Assembly (NCBI GenBank): GCA_025058435.1
Contig: JANXEM010000073.1
Span: 1 to 40,610, forward strand
Direction of reading: 5' to 3'
From: Candidatus Caldarchaeum sp.
Lineage (GTDB): Archaea > Thermoproteota > Nitrososphaeria_A > Caldarchaeales > Caldarchaeaceae
Length of the DNA stretch: 40,610 bases
Both the position numbers and the translations under genes were made by a program. Below the pieces are notes generated by a model. It did no database searches. It was not told the origin of the DNA and worked only from the letters and a program-made list of their open reading frames with translations. Below, piece by piece: positions 32,210-40,247 of the stretch (positions are counted from its first letter, which is position 1; every line of letters begins with the position of its first letter).

Positions 32210-33214
32210 GTGACCACGGAACCCTTCGACGTATATGACATCACCATCATAGGCGCGGGGCCGACGGGTCTTTTCGCGGCCTTTTACGCAGCCGGCATGA
32301 GGGGCATGAAAACGAAGATAATCGAAGCTCTCGATACCTACGGCGGGCAGCTGACCACGCTCTATCCCGACAAATTCATCTACGACGTAGCTGGCTTCCC
32401 CAAGGTATTGGCCAAAGACCTCGCAAAATTCCTCTACGAACAGGCCAACGCCTACAAGCCGATGATCTTGTATTCGGAGAAAGTGCTGAGCTTAACCAAG
32501 CTTGACGGCGGAATGATCGAGCTGACAACGGATAAAGGAGTTCATTTTTCCAAAACGGTTCTGATTGCTGCTGGACATGGAGCTTTCACCCCCAGAAAGC
32601 TCGGCAACCCGTCCGTCGAAAGATTTGAGGGCAAAGGGGTGTATTACACGGTTCGCGACCGCTGGGCCTTCAAAGATAAACGCATCATGATCGTCGGCGG
32701 CGGTGATTCGGCGGTCGATTGGGCCTTGAACTTGAAGGAGGTGGCGAAGGAGACCTACCTTGTCCACAGGAGGATGGAGTTTCGAGCTCACGAAGGAAGT
32801 GTAATCGAGCTTTTCCACTCCCCCGTCAAAGTTCTGGTGCCTTATGAGGTCAAATCCGCGGACGGAGGGGACAAGCTTGAAAAGGTTACTGTTTTCAACA
32901 ACAAAACCGGCGAAGAGGTAACTATCGAGGTTGATGCTTTGATTCTTCAGCTGGGCCATCTTGTCGACGTGTCGCTTTTCAAGAGATGGGGGTTAGAGAT
33001 GGAGGGAAACTTCATCAAAATCAACGGTCGCTGCGAAACAAACATACCCGGCGTATACGCGGCGGGCGACATAGCTCAGCAACCCGATTCGGTTAAGCTG
33101 GCCCTTCTCGTGGTCGGCTTCGGTCAAGCAGCGGTCGCCGTCAACGTGGCGAAGAACTACATCGACCCGAAGGCGGGCTACTTCCCAGGACACAGCTCAG
33201 AAAGACGGATGTAA
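32210..33214 (+). CDS. Thioredoxin-reductase-like ferredoxin/flavodoxin-NADP reductase
   Basis: This 334-residue flavoprotein has a FAD-binding GAGPTGLFAA (15-24), an NADPH-binding IVGGGDSAVDWALN near 160 and a closing FAD motif VYAAGDIAQQP. The redox CxxC of true thioredoxin reductases is absent; the equivalent region reads GGGDSAVDW. This places it with the TrxR-like ferredoxin-NADP reductases. It starts at GTG 32210 and ends 2 nt before the methionine synthase N-domain gene, suggesting co-transcription. Confidence 0.88.
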   Translation: MTTEPFDVYDITIIGAGPTGLFAAFYAAGMRGMKTKIIEALDTYGGQLTTLYPDKFIYDVAGFPKVLAKDLAKFLYEQANAYKPMILYSEKVLSLTKLDGGMIELTTDKGVHFSKTVLIAAGHGAFTPRKLGNPSVERFEGKGVYYTVRDRWAFKDKRIMIVGGGDSAVDWALNLKEVAKETYLVHRRMEFRAHEGSVIELFHSPVKVLVPYEVKSADGGDKLEKVTVFNNKTGEEVTIEVDALILQLGHLVDVSLFKRWGLEMEGNFIKINGRCETNIPGVYAAGDIAQQPDSVKLALLVVGFGQAAVAVNVAKNYIDPKAGYFPGHSSERRM

Positions 33215-33216
33215 GG

Positions 33217-34155
33217 ATGAAGGCATATCTTGTAGGCGCTCTGCCGAGGCCCGACACACTCATCAAAACTTACAGGGATTTTGCGAAGAAGAGAATTTCT
33301 CCGGATGTTCTTCGGAGGGAATTGGAGAAAGTTTCCCGGATGTATGTCGAGGTGCAGGAAAAGGCCGGTCTTGCATATGTACTGGAAGGTATGTTAGCGT
33401 GGAACGACCTGCTGAGGCCGTTTGCATCATCGCTCGAGAACGTGGAAATCAACGGCCTTTTCCGATGGTTTGACAACAACTTCTTTTACAAAATACCTTC
33501 GGTTTTCGGTCGAATCGGTTTAAAAGATGAATTTGACCGTTCGGTTTTCTTTCACCATCTAATCGATGAAAGGAAAAGGAAAATTGTTTTGCCCGAGCCC
33601 TACTGCTTCGCCCGTCTTGCTGAGAACCGGTTCTATGAAAGGTTCGATGAATTTGTCATGGATGTGGCGGATGCTTTGGCTGAATTCGTGAAAAGGGTGG
33701 GGCCTTTCGCCCAAATTCAGATGTCGTCTCCTTCGCTCGTGTTTGAGGAGGTCTCCTTGTCGGAGCTGGAAATATCGAAAAAAGCCGTTGAAGCTTTCAA
33801 AAGCAAAACGAAGCGGGAGTTGTTTCTCCATCTGCCCTTCGGCTCTTCCGCTAGAACTCTCGGTTTCCTGCGGGATTTTGATGTCGATGTGCTGGGAATC
33901 GACCTGTACAAAACTTCTGTCGAAGCTTTGAGAGGTTTGGAAATGGATAAAGCTCTGTACGTCGGTTTGGTCGACGGAAGGAACACGCTTCTGGAGGACG
34001 TGGCCGACGTTGTTTCGATGCTCCGGACGGTGGAGAAGATTACGCGGGTGAAAGAAATTCATTTCGGGCCCAACTGCGAACTCGAACATCTTCCCAGCGA
34101 ACACGCGTTGAAGAAGCTCGGTCTTTTGGGAGATGTTTTAAGGGAGGTTGGTTGA
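33217..34155 (+). CDS. MetE N-terminal-domain-like protein
   Basis: This 312-residue TIM-barrel-type protein resembles the N-terminal domain of cobalamin-independent methionine synthase or the free N-half genes of archaea. Motifs are VGALPRPDTLIKTYRDF at the start, LPEPYCFARLAEN and LHLPFGSSA in the middle, and FGPNCELEHLP near the end. It overlaps the catalytic-half gene by 8 nt, so the two proteins probably act together. It lacks the Cys and His zinc set of the catalytic half. The methyl donor is not evident. Confidence 0.78.
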   Translation: MKAYLVGALPRPDTLIKTYRDFAKKRISPDVLRRELEKVSRMYVEVQEKAGLAYVLEGMLAWNDLLRPFASSLENVEINGLFRWFDNNFFYKIPSVFGRIGLKDEFDRSVFFHHLIDERKRKIVLPEPYCFARLAENRFYERFDEFVMDVADALAEFVKRVGPFAQIQMSSPSLVFEEVSLSELEISKKAVEAFKSKTKRELFLHLPFGSSARTLGFLRDFDVDVLGIDLYKTSVEALRGLEMDKALYVGLVDGRNTLLEDVADVVSMLRTVEKITRVKEIHFGPNCELEHLPSEHALKKLGLLGDVLREVG

Positions 34156-35272
34156 CGTGGACAAACTTTTTCCGGTGATGGAGGTCGGCAGCCTCAACAA
34201 GGCTCCTTTCAGGGCGAAAGACCGTTCCAAGGCCGTGGCCGAGGCAAGGCGGTGGGGCGGGCTACTCGGCGTCGAGAACCATGAGGAATTGGTGAAGCTG
34301 CTCGAGAAAGAATCCGTGGATGATTCGCAGATGGTTGACTGGGCCTGCGTTTACGGGTTGCGGTTTTTCGAATCGGCTGGTCTGGATTTGGTTTACGACG
34401 GGGAGCAGCGGAGGGTCGAAATGTATGAGCATCCGCTCCAGTACGTCGATGGTTTTGAGTTCCGGGGTGTCGTCAGGGTTTGGGACAACGAATTCTACAG
34501 GAAAGCAGCCGTAATCCGACGGCCGCATCTACTACGGCCCTACCATCTCGACGAACTACAGTTCAACAAAAGACACGCCAAAAAACCTCTCAAGGTTCCC
34601 GTCACATCAGCCTACACACTCGCCGACTGGTCTTTCGACGAATACTACTTGAAGAAAGCGTCAGGCCGTGATTTAGCGGAAAAATCTTTTTCAGCGAAAA
34701 GAGATTTTGTCCTCGACCTCGTCGACCAAATAATCCACCCCGTTCTCAAAACTTTAGACAACGAAGGGGTTGAATATCTGCAGTTGGACGAGCCGGCGGC
34801 AGCCACCAAACCACGTGAATCCGAGCTGGTAGTCGAAAGCATAAACAAGGCCGTGAAAGGCCTTGGGTCGAAAATCGCCGTTCACATCTGCTACACGGAC
34901 TACCGGGCTCTTTTCCCCGCCCTCCTTGAGATGAAAGCCGACGTGTTGTCGATTTCATGTTCAAACGCCGACACCCGACTCCCCGGTTTGGAGCCGGAGA
35001 AAAGGAAGGGGTTTGAAATTTTGAAAGTTTTCAAAGAATACGATTGTCGTTTCAAAATCGCACCGGGGTTGGTCGACGTTCACACCGATTTCGTGGAGCC
35101 GCCGGAGCTGGTGAGGGATAGGATTTTGTATTCCGCGAAAATGTTGGACGACCCCGAAAAAGTCGTTGCCTGTAACGACTGCGGATTACGGACAAGGAGC
35201 TGGGATATCGCCTACAGGAAACAGTTAAACCTCGCGGCCGGGGCTTCGCTGGCCCGGAAAGCCCTCGAATAA
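34148..35272 (+). CDS. metE: Core methionine synthase (MetE C-terminal catalytic half)
   Basis: This 374-residue enzyme transfers a methyl group to homocysteine. Motifs include the SAYTLADWSF and LQLDEPA segments, zinc ligands H246 and C248 (AVHICYTDYR) and C345 in CNDCGLRTRSW. The glutamate usually found after DVISI is replaced here: DVLSISCSN puts Ser270/Cys271 there. The start is TTG 34148, overlapping the N-half gene, or GTG 34157. Split, folate-domain-free forms in archaea are thought to take methyl groups from corrinoid or other carriers rather than methyl-tetrahydrofolate polyglutamate. Confidence 0.88.
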   Translation: MVDVDKLFPVMEVGSLNKAPFRAKDRSKAVAEARRWGGLLGVENHEELVKLLEKESVDDSQMVDWACVYGLRFFESAGLDLVYDGEQRRVEMYEHPLQYVDGFEFRGVVRVWDNEFYRKAAVIRRPHLLRPYHLDELQFNKRHAKKPLKVPVTSAYTLADWSFDEYYLKKASGRDLAEKSFSAKRDFVLDLVDQIIHPVLKTLDNEGVEYLQLDEPAAATKPRESELVVESINKAVKGLGSKIAVHICYTDYRALFPALLEMKADVLSISCSNADTRLPGLEPEKRKGFEILKVFKEYDCRFKIAPGLVDVHTDFVEPPELVRDRILYSAKMLDDPEKVVACNDCGLRTRSWDIAYRKQLNLAAGASLARKALE

Positions 35273-35273
35273 C

Positions 35274-35759
35274 CTACTTCTTCTCCTCTTGTTGCTGTTG
35301 TCCAGCGGCCGCGGCGGCCTTCCGCGAAACACCGACCGTCATGCCGGTTCTGCCCGTCGTCCTCGTCCTCTGACCCCTAACCTTCAACCCAAGGGAATGA
35401 CGTATCCCTTTCCAGCTCTTTGTCCTCATCATGGTTTGGATGTCTTCTTTGACGGCGAGGTCGAGGTCGGCGCCGACGAGATGCCTGTTTTCACCGGTGA
35501 CGGGGTCGAAACGGCGGTTCACCATCCAAGCAGGTATGCCGTGTTTGACAGGATTTTTCGCTATCAACTCAATTTTTTCTATCTGCTTCTCCGAAAGGTT
35601 GCCTATCCGCATTTGCGGGTCGATTCCCGCAACCCTCGCTACCGCGTAGCCCAAATTCACGCCTATGCCCTTTACGTTTGCCAAAGCGTAGGGTATTTTC
35701 AAAGTTCCGTCTACGTCGGTGTTCATGACACGGACGATAAGTCTGAAGTCTTTCGACAT
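35274..35759 (-). CDS. rps13: 30S ribosomal protein S13
   Basis: This 161-residue uS13 has LIVRVMNTDVDGTLKIPYAL, the VKGIGVNLGYAVAR helix-hairpin-helix and the C-terminal LKVRGQRTRTTGRTG. The tail continues AAAAAGQQQQEEKK, a low-complexity extension. ATG 35759 lies 27 bp from the TATA element at 35783-35790, so it is probably leaderless. S4, S11 and the RNA polymerase D subunit, which usually follow S13 in archaea, are absent. Confidence 0.95.
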   Translation of the reverse strand: MSKDFRLIVRVMNTDVDGTLKIPYALANVKGIGVNLGYAVARVAGIDPQMRIGNLSEKQIEKIELIAKNPVKHGIPAWMVNRRFDPVTGENRHLVGADLDLAVKEDIQTMMRTKSWKGIRHSLGLKVRGQRTRTTGRTGMTVGVSRKAAAAAGQQQQEEKK

Positions 35760-35782
35760 CCGTGTGTTGTCGGTGCTTCGTC

Positions 35783-35790
35783 TATATAAA
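35783..35790. promoter_or_regulatory. Single symmetric TATA element between rps13 and the SDR gene
   Basis: TATATAAA is the only A/T-rich block in the 54-bp space. Its centre (35786.5) is 27.5 bp from each start codon (35759 minus, 35814 plus). It reads as a plausible TATA box in both directions, predicting leaderless mRNAs from one shared element. Confidence 0.6.
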
Positions 35791-35813
35791 CGTGCAAAAC
35801 CTCCTTCCATCCG

Positions 35814-36584
35814 ATGGGCCTGCTTGACGGAAAGAAATGCATAGTGACGGGTGCGACGGGAGGGGTCGGGAAAGCCGTTGTTGAAGAATTTTTAAACGAG
35901 GGGGCTTTCGTAGCCGCTGGTGCGCGCCGTCTCGCTGTTTTGGACGAGCTCGCCGACGGTTGGAAAAGAAGGTTTTCGCCAGACCGTGTTCATACTGGGT
36001 TCCTCGACGTTTCCGACGAAAAATCAGTTTCCGGCTTTGTGGAAAACGTTTTAAAGGATTTCGGAAAAATCGAAGCGGTCGTCAACGTTGCTGGATATGT
36101 TCTCGAGCCGGAGCTGTGGAACAAAAGGCTGGCTGAAACATCGGCTGAAGAAATCTTAGCGGTCATGAAAGTCGACCTCGTCGGCTCGTTTCTGATGGTC
36201 AAGCACGCCGTCAAATCGATGAAAAAACACAGAGGCGGTGTTTTCATAAACTTCAGCTCAACCCCGGCCATCACCGGATACGACAGAGGCCTCGCCTACA
36301 CGCTCGCAAAATCAGCCATCATCGGCCTCACCAAACACATAGCATGGGAATACGGCAGACACGGCATCCGCGCCTATACACTCGCGTTGGGTAGCATCGA
36401 GACCGAGCCATCTGTAAAATGGCTTAGCAAAGGTGAATACGAAGTCCTTGCCCGCGAAAGCCCTCTGGGCAGATGGGGCAGGCCCGAGGAGGTGGCAGCC
36501 GTCGCAGCTTTCCTATGCTCAGATAAACCCAGCTTCGTCAACGGCCAAACAATCGTCATCGACGGCGGCGCCGTTTTATATTAG
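35814..36584 (+). CDS. Short-chain dehydrogenase/reductase
   Basis: This 256-residue classical SDR has cofactor motif TGATGGVG (12-19), structural NVAG, catalytic Ser in NFSSTP and the YTLAK active-site pair. It ends in the usual SFVNGQTIVIDGG. An oxidoreductase acting on an alcohol or keto group with NAD(P)H is expected; the substrate is unknown. Arginines after beta-2 (GARRLAVL) hint at NADPH. It is divergent from rps13 with which it appears to share a TATA element. Confidence 0.9.
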   Translation: MGLLDGKKCIVTGATGGVGKAVVEEFLNEGAFVAAGARRLAVLDELADGWKRRFSPDRVHTGFLDVSDEKSVSGFVENVLKDFGKIEAVVNVAGYVLEPELWNKRLAETSAEEILAVMKVDLVGSFLMVKHAVKSMKKHRGGVFINFSSTPAITGYDRGLAYTLAKSAIIGLTKHIAWEYGRHGIRAYTLALGSIETEPSVKWLSKGEYEVLARESPLGRWGRPEEVAAVAAFLCSDKPSFVNGQTIVIDGGAVLY

Positions 36585-36594
36585 CAACATTTAT

Positions 36595-36628
36595 AAAAGG
36601 CAAACGCCTTTTCTGATGTAGAAAAGGC
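36595..36628 (+). repeat. Overlapping inverted repeats directly before tatA
   Basis: AAAAGGC (36595-36601) can pair with GCCTTTT (36606-36612). The same arm, extended to GCCTTTTCT (36606-36614), pairs perfectly with AGAAAAGGC (36620-36628) around a GATGT loop, one base before the tatA ATG. The TTTATAAAA box at 36590-36598 would start transcription near 36620. If so, the second palindrome flanks the start site and is more likely an operator than an RNA hairpin. Confidence 0.5.
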
Positions 36629-36629
36629 C

Positions 36630-36932
36630 ATGGCTATACAGGGCATCGAATGGATTGTCGTCGCAGTCGTCATATTGGTCCTTTTCCTATGGGGCCCGGA
36701 CAAGCTGCCGAAGATAGCGAGGTCCATCGGTCAGGCAAAGAAAGAGTTTGAAAAGGCTCAAAGAGGCCTTGAAGAGGATTTGACGAAGGTGAGCTCTCCA
36801 ACGCCCCCAGCGCCTACAACCCCCGACGACAAACTGCTCGAGGTGGCGAAGGCGTTGAACATCCCGACCGAAGGAAAGACCCGCGACGAAATAGCGCGAG
36901 CAATCGTTGAAAAATCTCAAAAACAGGATTAA
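36630..36932 (+). CDS. tatA: Twin-arginine translocase subunit TatA
   Basis: This 100-residue protein has one N-terminal transmembrane helix (about 6-20), the conserved hinge GPDKLPKIARSIG and an amphipathic helix (KKEFEKAQRGLEED). A soluble tail follows with a Pro-rich stretch and a small helical C-terminal segment (LLEVAKALNIPTEGKTRDEI). TatA oligomers with TatC export folded proteins such as cofactor-containing enzymes. It lies 39 nt before tatC. Confidence 0.92.
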   Translation: MAIQGIEWIVVAVVILVLFLWGPDKLPKIARSIGQAKKEFEKAQRGLEEDLTKVSSPTPPAPTTPDDKLLEVAKALNIPTEGKTRDEIARAIVEKSQKQD

Positions 36933-36971
36933 CGTTAAATTATTTCACCATCCAACAAGGACGGGCTGTAG

Positions 36972-37835
36972 TTGAGCAAAGACAAGGAAATGCCGCTCAT
37001 CGAGCACATACGCGAGCTCAAAGACCGTGTAAAGGTCATAATTGTTTCCTTCGTTGTGGCTCTTATTTTCTGGCTTGCCTTTCCCGCCGACCTCGCGGCG
37101 GTCGGTTTCAACCCGGAGTTCTACGAGCCGATGGTATCTGTCGTGCTTAAGCGGATTGTTCAAGACGTCGGAGCGGGCCGCATCGAAATCATCGGATGCA
37201 GCATGACATCGCCCCTCGAAATCATCTTTCTTTCAGCGGCCTTCCTCGCCATCGCCACCATCATGCCCGTCATCGGATACGAAACATATGCCTACGTCGA
37301 CCCAGCGCTTTACCCCCATGAAAGAAGGCTGATTTACGGGTTTACGCTGGCGTTTGTCGGCCTTTTCCTCGTCGGCGGACTTTTCGGCTACCTCATAGCC
37401 GCCCCCCTAATCATGAGGGCGATGATTTTCTTCTTCGAGCTCGCGGGCGTCGTCCCGACGGTTTGTGCGATCGATTTTTACAGCCTTGTCTTTACAACCG
37501 TGCTTTTGATAGGGGTGGTCTTCACCTCGCCGGCCATCGTCGTGCTTCTCGTCCGATTCGGAATCATCAGCACAAGCCTCATCACGCGGAACAGGCTCTA
37601 CGTCTACGGCATACTGTATATCTTAGTGGCGCTCATCACGCCCGACGGATGGCTGGTGGGAAACGCCGTCCTGTTCCTCCCATTAGTCACGCTGATAGAA
37701 TCTTCAATCTTCATAGCTCGGAGAGTGGAAAGAAGAAGGCTTCAGAACAAGTTTGTGGGAAACTGCAAGTTTTGCGGAAACGGCCTAATGGAAGGTGAGC
37801 TGTTCTGCAGAAAATGCGGCAGAGCTCAAGAATAA
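36972..37835 (+). CDS. tatC: Twin-arginine translocase subunit TatC with C-terminal zinc ribbon
   Basis: This 287-residue receptor subunit recognises RR signal peptides. The family start MPLIEHIRELKDRVKVII and about six transmembrane helices are present, with the cytoplasmic EFYEPM-type loop. The last 25 residues are an added zinc ribbon, C265, C268, C279 and C282, on the cytoplasmic side; such a tail is not part of standard TatC. It starts at TTG 36972. The 3' end overlaps the convergent CPBP protease gene by 51 nt. Confidence 0.9.
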   Translation: MSKDKEMPLIEHIRELKDRVKVIIVSFVVALIFWLAFPADLAAVGFNPEFYEPMVSVVLKRIVQDVGAGRIEIIGCSMTSPLEIIFLSAAFLAIATIMPVIGYETYAYVDPALYPHERRLIYGFTLAFVGLFLVGGLFGYLIAAPLIMRAMIFFFELAGVVPTVCAIDFYSLVFTTVLLIGVVFTSPAIVVLLVRFGIISTSLITRNRLYVYGILYILVALITPDGWLVGNAVLFLPLVTLIESSIFIARRVERRRLQNKFVGNCKFCGNGLMEGELFCRKCGRAQE

Positions 37836-38444
37836 CATGAAGAAGTAGACGGAGTTATTAAAACCATGAATTATTATTGCTGGCGTTAGTGAGTTTGTTC
37901 TGTTTAATGAATAGGCCGCGAAGACGCCGATGATGAAAGTGGGTAGGAAGCGCGTTAAGTCCAAATGTGCCGCCGCGAAAACTGCAGACGATAGGAGAAT
38001 TGACGCGGTGCTTGGGAGCAGTTTTTTCAGCTTCCAGTGAACTATTCCGCGGAAAATTATTTCTTCGGCTGGCGCGACGACGAGGAAAGACAGCAAAACG
38101 GATGCGAGAAGACCCTGTATGGTTGTAGGCCGCATCAAATCTATTGTTTTCAGAAGTTCTGGAGAAGGCGGAAACAAAAAAGATGAAGCGACTGACGCTA
38201 AATAAGCCGAGAGGGTGGCGGCCGGTGCGGAAAACAACCCCGTCTTCAACCCAGCGAACGGTTTGAAAGGTGCTTCGAACAAGGATGTTCTTGTTAGGAG
38301 TATGGCCGTCGAAAAAAGGACTGCTTGGGGTAGCCAGACGCGGTTTAGACCTAAGGCCTCTGCGACGAATGAGCCGACGGTTAGAGCTGCCAAGGCAGAT
38401 GCTACGGCGGTTGCAGCGTCCCGGATTTCAGCGAAAGCTTTCAT
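37785..38444 (-). CDS. CPBP-family intramembrane metalloprotease
   Basis: This 219-residue protein has several hydrophobic segments and the CPBP (CAAX protease/Abi) motifs. E127-E128 and R132 lie in AEEIIFRG, H160 in FAAAHLD, and H193/N197 in IHGFNN. These are glutamate intramembrane proteases of the Rce1 type. The gene follows Pop5 by a 4-nt overlap (ATGA), so it belongs to the RNase P operon. The substrate is unknown. Confidence 0.87.
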   Translation of the reverse strand: MKAFAEIRDAATAVASALAALTVGSFVAEALGLNRVWLPQAVLFSTAILLTRTSLFEAPFKPFAGLKTGLFSAPAATLSAYLASVASSFLFPPSPELLKTIDLMRPTTIQGLLASVLLSFLVVAPAEEIIFRGIVHWKLKKLLPSTASILLSSAVFAAAHLDLTRFLPTFIIGVFAAYSLNRTNSLTPAIIIHGFNNSVYFFMLFLSSAAFSAEQLTFH

Positions 38445-38749
38445 CTGTTCTTCAACAACGATTTGACGGTGCCGGATATTCTGACCGTCTTCAACACGGC
38501 TTTTTTCCCGCCGATTTCACGGACAAGCGACAAAGCCAAAATCACCTTCGGCGTCCAATCGTGGTTACACGAAAAGACGGCGAGCTTCCCTAAATGGACT
38601 GTCTTCAAACCCGACAAAGAAAGGCCTTCCAAGCCGAATAGCCGCTCAAATGCCTCTTTGACAGCCTCTTCGACCTCATCACTGTTATGCCCTTTCAGAC
38701 CGTTGACCATAATGTATCTCTTACGAGGCTTGAAAACCTTCCTACGCAA
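38441..38749 (-). CDS. rnp2: RNase P protein component 2 (Pop5)
   Basis: This 102-residue alpha-beta protein of archaeal RNase P has RKRYIMVNGLKG at the N-terminus, a DEVEEAVKEAFERLFG helix and a closing LKTVRISGTVKSL. Pop5 forms a complex with Rpp30 that supports catalysis by the RNA. It overlaps Rpp30 by 8 nt. Confidence 0.9.
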   Translation of the reverse strand: MRRKVFKPRKRYIMVNGLKGHNSDEVEEAVKEAFERLFGLEGLSLSGLKTVHLGKLAVFSCNHDWTPKVILALSLVREIGGKKAVLKTVRISGTVKSLLKNR

Positions 38750-39344
38750 GTCCTCTTTCCCTCAGTATCTGAACGGGGTGGGCTGAAACGGTTTCGTAGT
38801 ATCCGGTTTTTCCATCGGTCAAGGCCGCGGCGACGTGAGCAAGCTGATGCGGAGGCAGCACTTCTTCGGCGGATGACGCGCCGCTGGACATCACGATTTG
38901 CCGACCATATAGATGAGCTTTGCGGATGAACGACGTCACGTTCCTCCATGTTTTCTCGTTTTGAAAACAGTTCACCAACTCATGGACGGAGACTTCGACG
39001 GGGTTGCGGAAAACCTCCGCCACATGTCTGTCAAATTCAGCGATACCGCCATGAACCATCACCGTCGCAACCCTTTCATCCCTGCATGCGGTCATCAAAG
39101 CCTCCCGCGTAACGGGCACCACGGACACCAAGGCCACGCCTCCGGAGCCGCCAACCGCTTCAAGAACATCCCCACGACTAGAGGCCTCGACAACCAACTT
39201 CTCATAAAACCGGACACCGGAAGAAGGATCCATCCTACCACGCAACCCTTCAACACAAGCAAATGAATATCCGAACATCGAGAGACGGGAAACCATTTCT
39301 TCGTCAATTTTCCGGACGTAGAAATCTACGTAGATTTTAGCCAT
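38742..39344 (-). CDS. rnp3: RNase P protein component 3 (Rpp30)
   Basis: This 200-residue TIM-barrel protein has KIYVDFYVRK at the start, a YEKLVVEASSRGDVLEAV segment, and the late IVMSSGASSAEEVLPPHQLA typical of Rpp30. It overlaps the COG1325-like gene by 19 nt and Pop5 by 8 nt, so the three form one transcript with the CPBP gene. Confidence 0.9.
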   Translation of the reverse strand: MAKIYVDFYVRKIDEEMVSRLSMFGYSFACVEGLRGRMDPSSGVRFYEKLVVEASSRGDVLEAVGGSGGVALVSVVPVTREALMTACRDERVATVMVHGGIAEFDRHVAEVFRNPVEVSVHELVNCFQNEKTWRNVTSFIRKAHLYGRQIVMSSGASSAEEVLPPHQLAHVAAALTDGKTGYYETVSAHPVQILRERGLA

Positions 39345-39727
39345 TTTTCAGCTTCTCTCCAATCCCCCAGATAACTGAATTCAAGCTTTACAGGGTCGAC
39401 GTCTTCCGCCGCCAGCTCGCCCAGAAAAGCTTTCTGTTTGTCAACTCGGACATGCAGTTTTCCACCGCTCCGAGGCTTTTCTTCGACGCCGACCGAGCCG
39501 AAACCAACCGCGGCAACGACCTTCTGAAAAACCGCCTCCGCGTCTTTTTCATCTTCGACGGAATATTCGTAGACGGTTATCGGGTCTCCGAAATGGCCTT
39601 CGAGCCGTGTTTTTTTGACTGAATAGGATGCGTCGGACAACAGGTTTTGGACGGCCTTCTTGACTTTTTCAGGGTCTTCCGTCGCGTAGACGTGAACTCT
39701 GCAAATGAGGCGGAGAAACTTGAACAT
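39326..39727 (-). CDS. COG1325-type RNA-binding protein
   Basis: This 133-residue protein has an RICRVHVYATEDPEKVKKAV start, a GHFGDPITVYEYSV segment and KLHVRVDKQKAFLGEL. This matches a small archaeal family (COG1325) listed as a predicted exosome-associated RNA-binding protein. Its place beside Rpp30, Pop5 and divergent L15e is conserved in other archaea. Direct function is not established. Confidence 0.82.
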   Translation of the reverse strand: MFKFLRLICRVHVYATEDPEKVKKAVQNLLSDASYSVKKTRLEGHFGDPITVYEYSVEDEKDAEAVFQKVVAAVGFGSVGVEEKPRSGGKLHVRVDKQKAFLGELAAEDVDPVKLEFSYLGDWREAEKWLKST

Positions 39728-39789
39728 CCGCTGTTAGTGGAAGCTTCGGTTTATTAGGTTTTCAAGTTTAAGAACAAGCTTTCCCTGCC

Positions 39790-40227
39790 TTGAATGGATT
39801 GACGTCGGTTTACAAACTTGTGGGCGAGCTTTGGCGCGAAAGGCCTGAAACACTCAAAGTTCTGCTGCGTAAAAGGATGGTTGAATGGAGGAAGGAAAGG
39901 GCTGTCGAAAGGGTTGACAAGCCGCTCCGTATTGACCGGGCCCGAAGCCTTGGATATAAAGCGAAGCGGGGGTTTGTCGTTCTCCGGGTCAGGGTTAGAC
40001 GCGGTGGGTTCAGCAAGCCGAGGCCAAGAGCTGGAAGAAGACAGAAGGCGCTCGGCGTCGTCCGACACAAGGTAAACGTATCGATGAAGGAGGAGGCTCT
40101 TCAGAGAATCCGGAAACGTTATCCCAACCTCAAACCTTTGGGAGCCTACCCGCTGGCGCAGGATTCTCTCTACAGATGGTATGAAGTGGTGGCTTTCGAC
40201 CCACATCATCCGTCGGCGGGAACCTGA
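39790..40227 (+). CDS. rpl15e: 50S ribosomal protein L15e, short form
   Basis: This 145-residue protein has the L15e features ELWRERPETLK, DKPLRIDRARSLGYKAKRG and RHKVNVSMKEEALQRIRKRYPNL (its first 20 are diagnostic). It ends YEVVAFDPHHPSAGT. Many archaeal L15e proteins run on for about 45 further residues, so this one lacks the usual C-terminal extension. No continuation of the family is seen in the other frames before the next gene. The start is TTG 39790 or TTG 39799. It diverges from the COG1325 gene. Confidence 0.9.
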   Translation: MNGLTSVYKLVGELWRERPETLKVLLRKRMVEWRKERAVERVDKPLRIDRARSLGYKAKRGFVVLRVRVRRGGFSKPRPRAGRRQKALGVVRHKVNVSMKEEALQRIRKRYPNLKPLGAYPLAQDSLYRWYEVVAFDPHHPSAGT

Positions 40228-40247
40228 ACGTTCACGGAGTGCCTGTG

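Noticed and set aside
36595..36612. Hairpin as a rho-independent-type terminator of the SDR gene
   Set aside because: There is no following T-run on the plus strand and the sequence overlaps the predicted tatA TATA box, so a promoter/operator role fits better.
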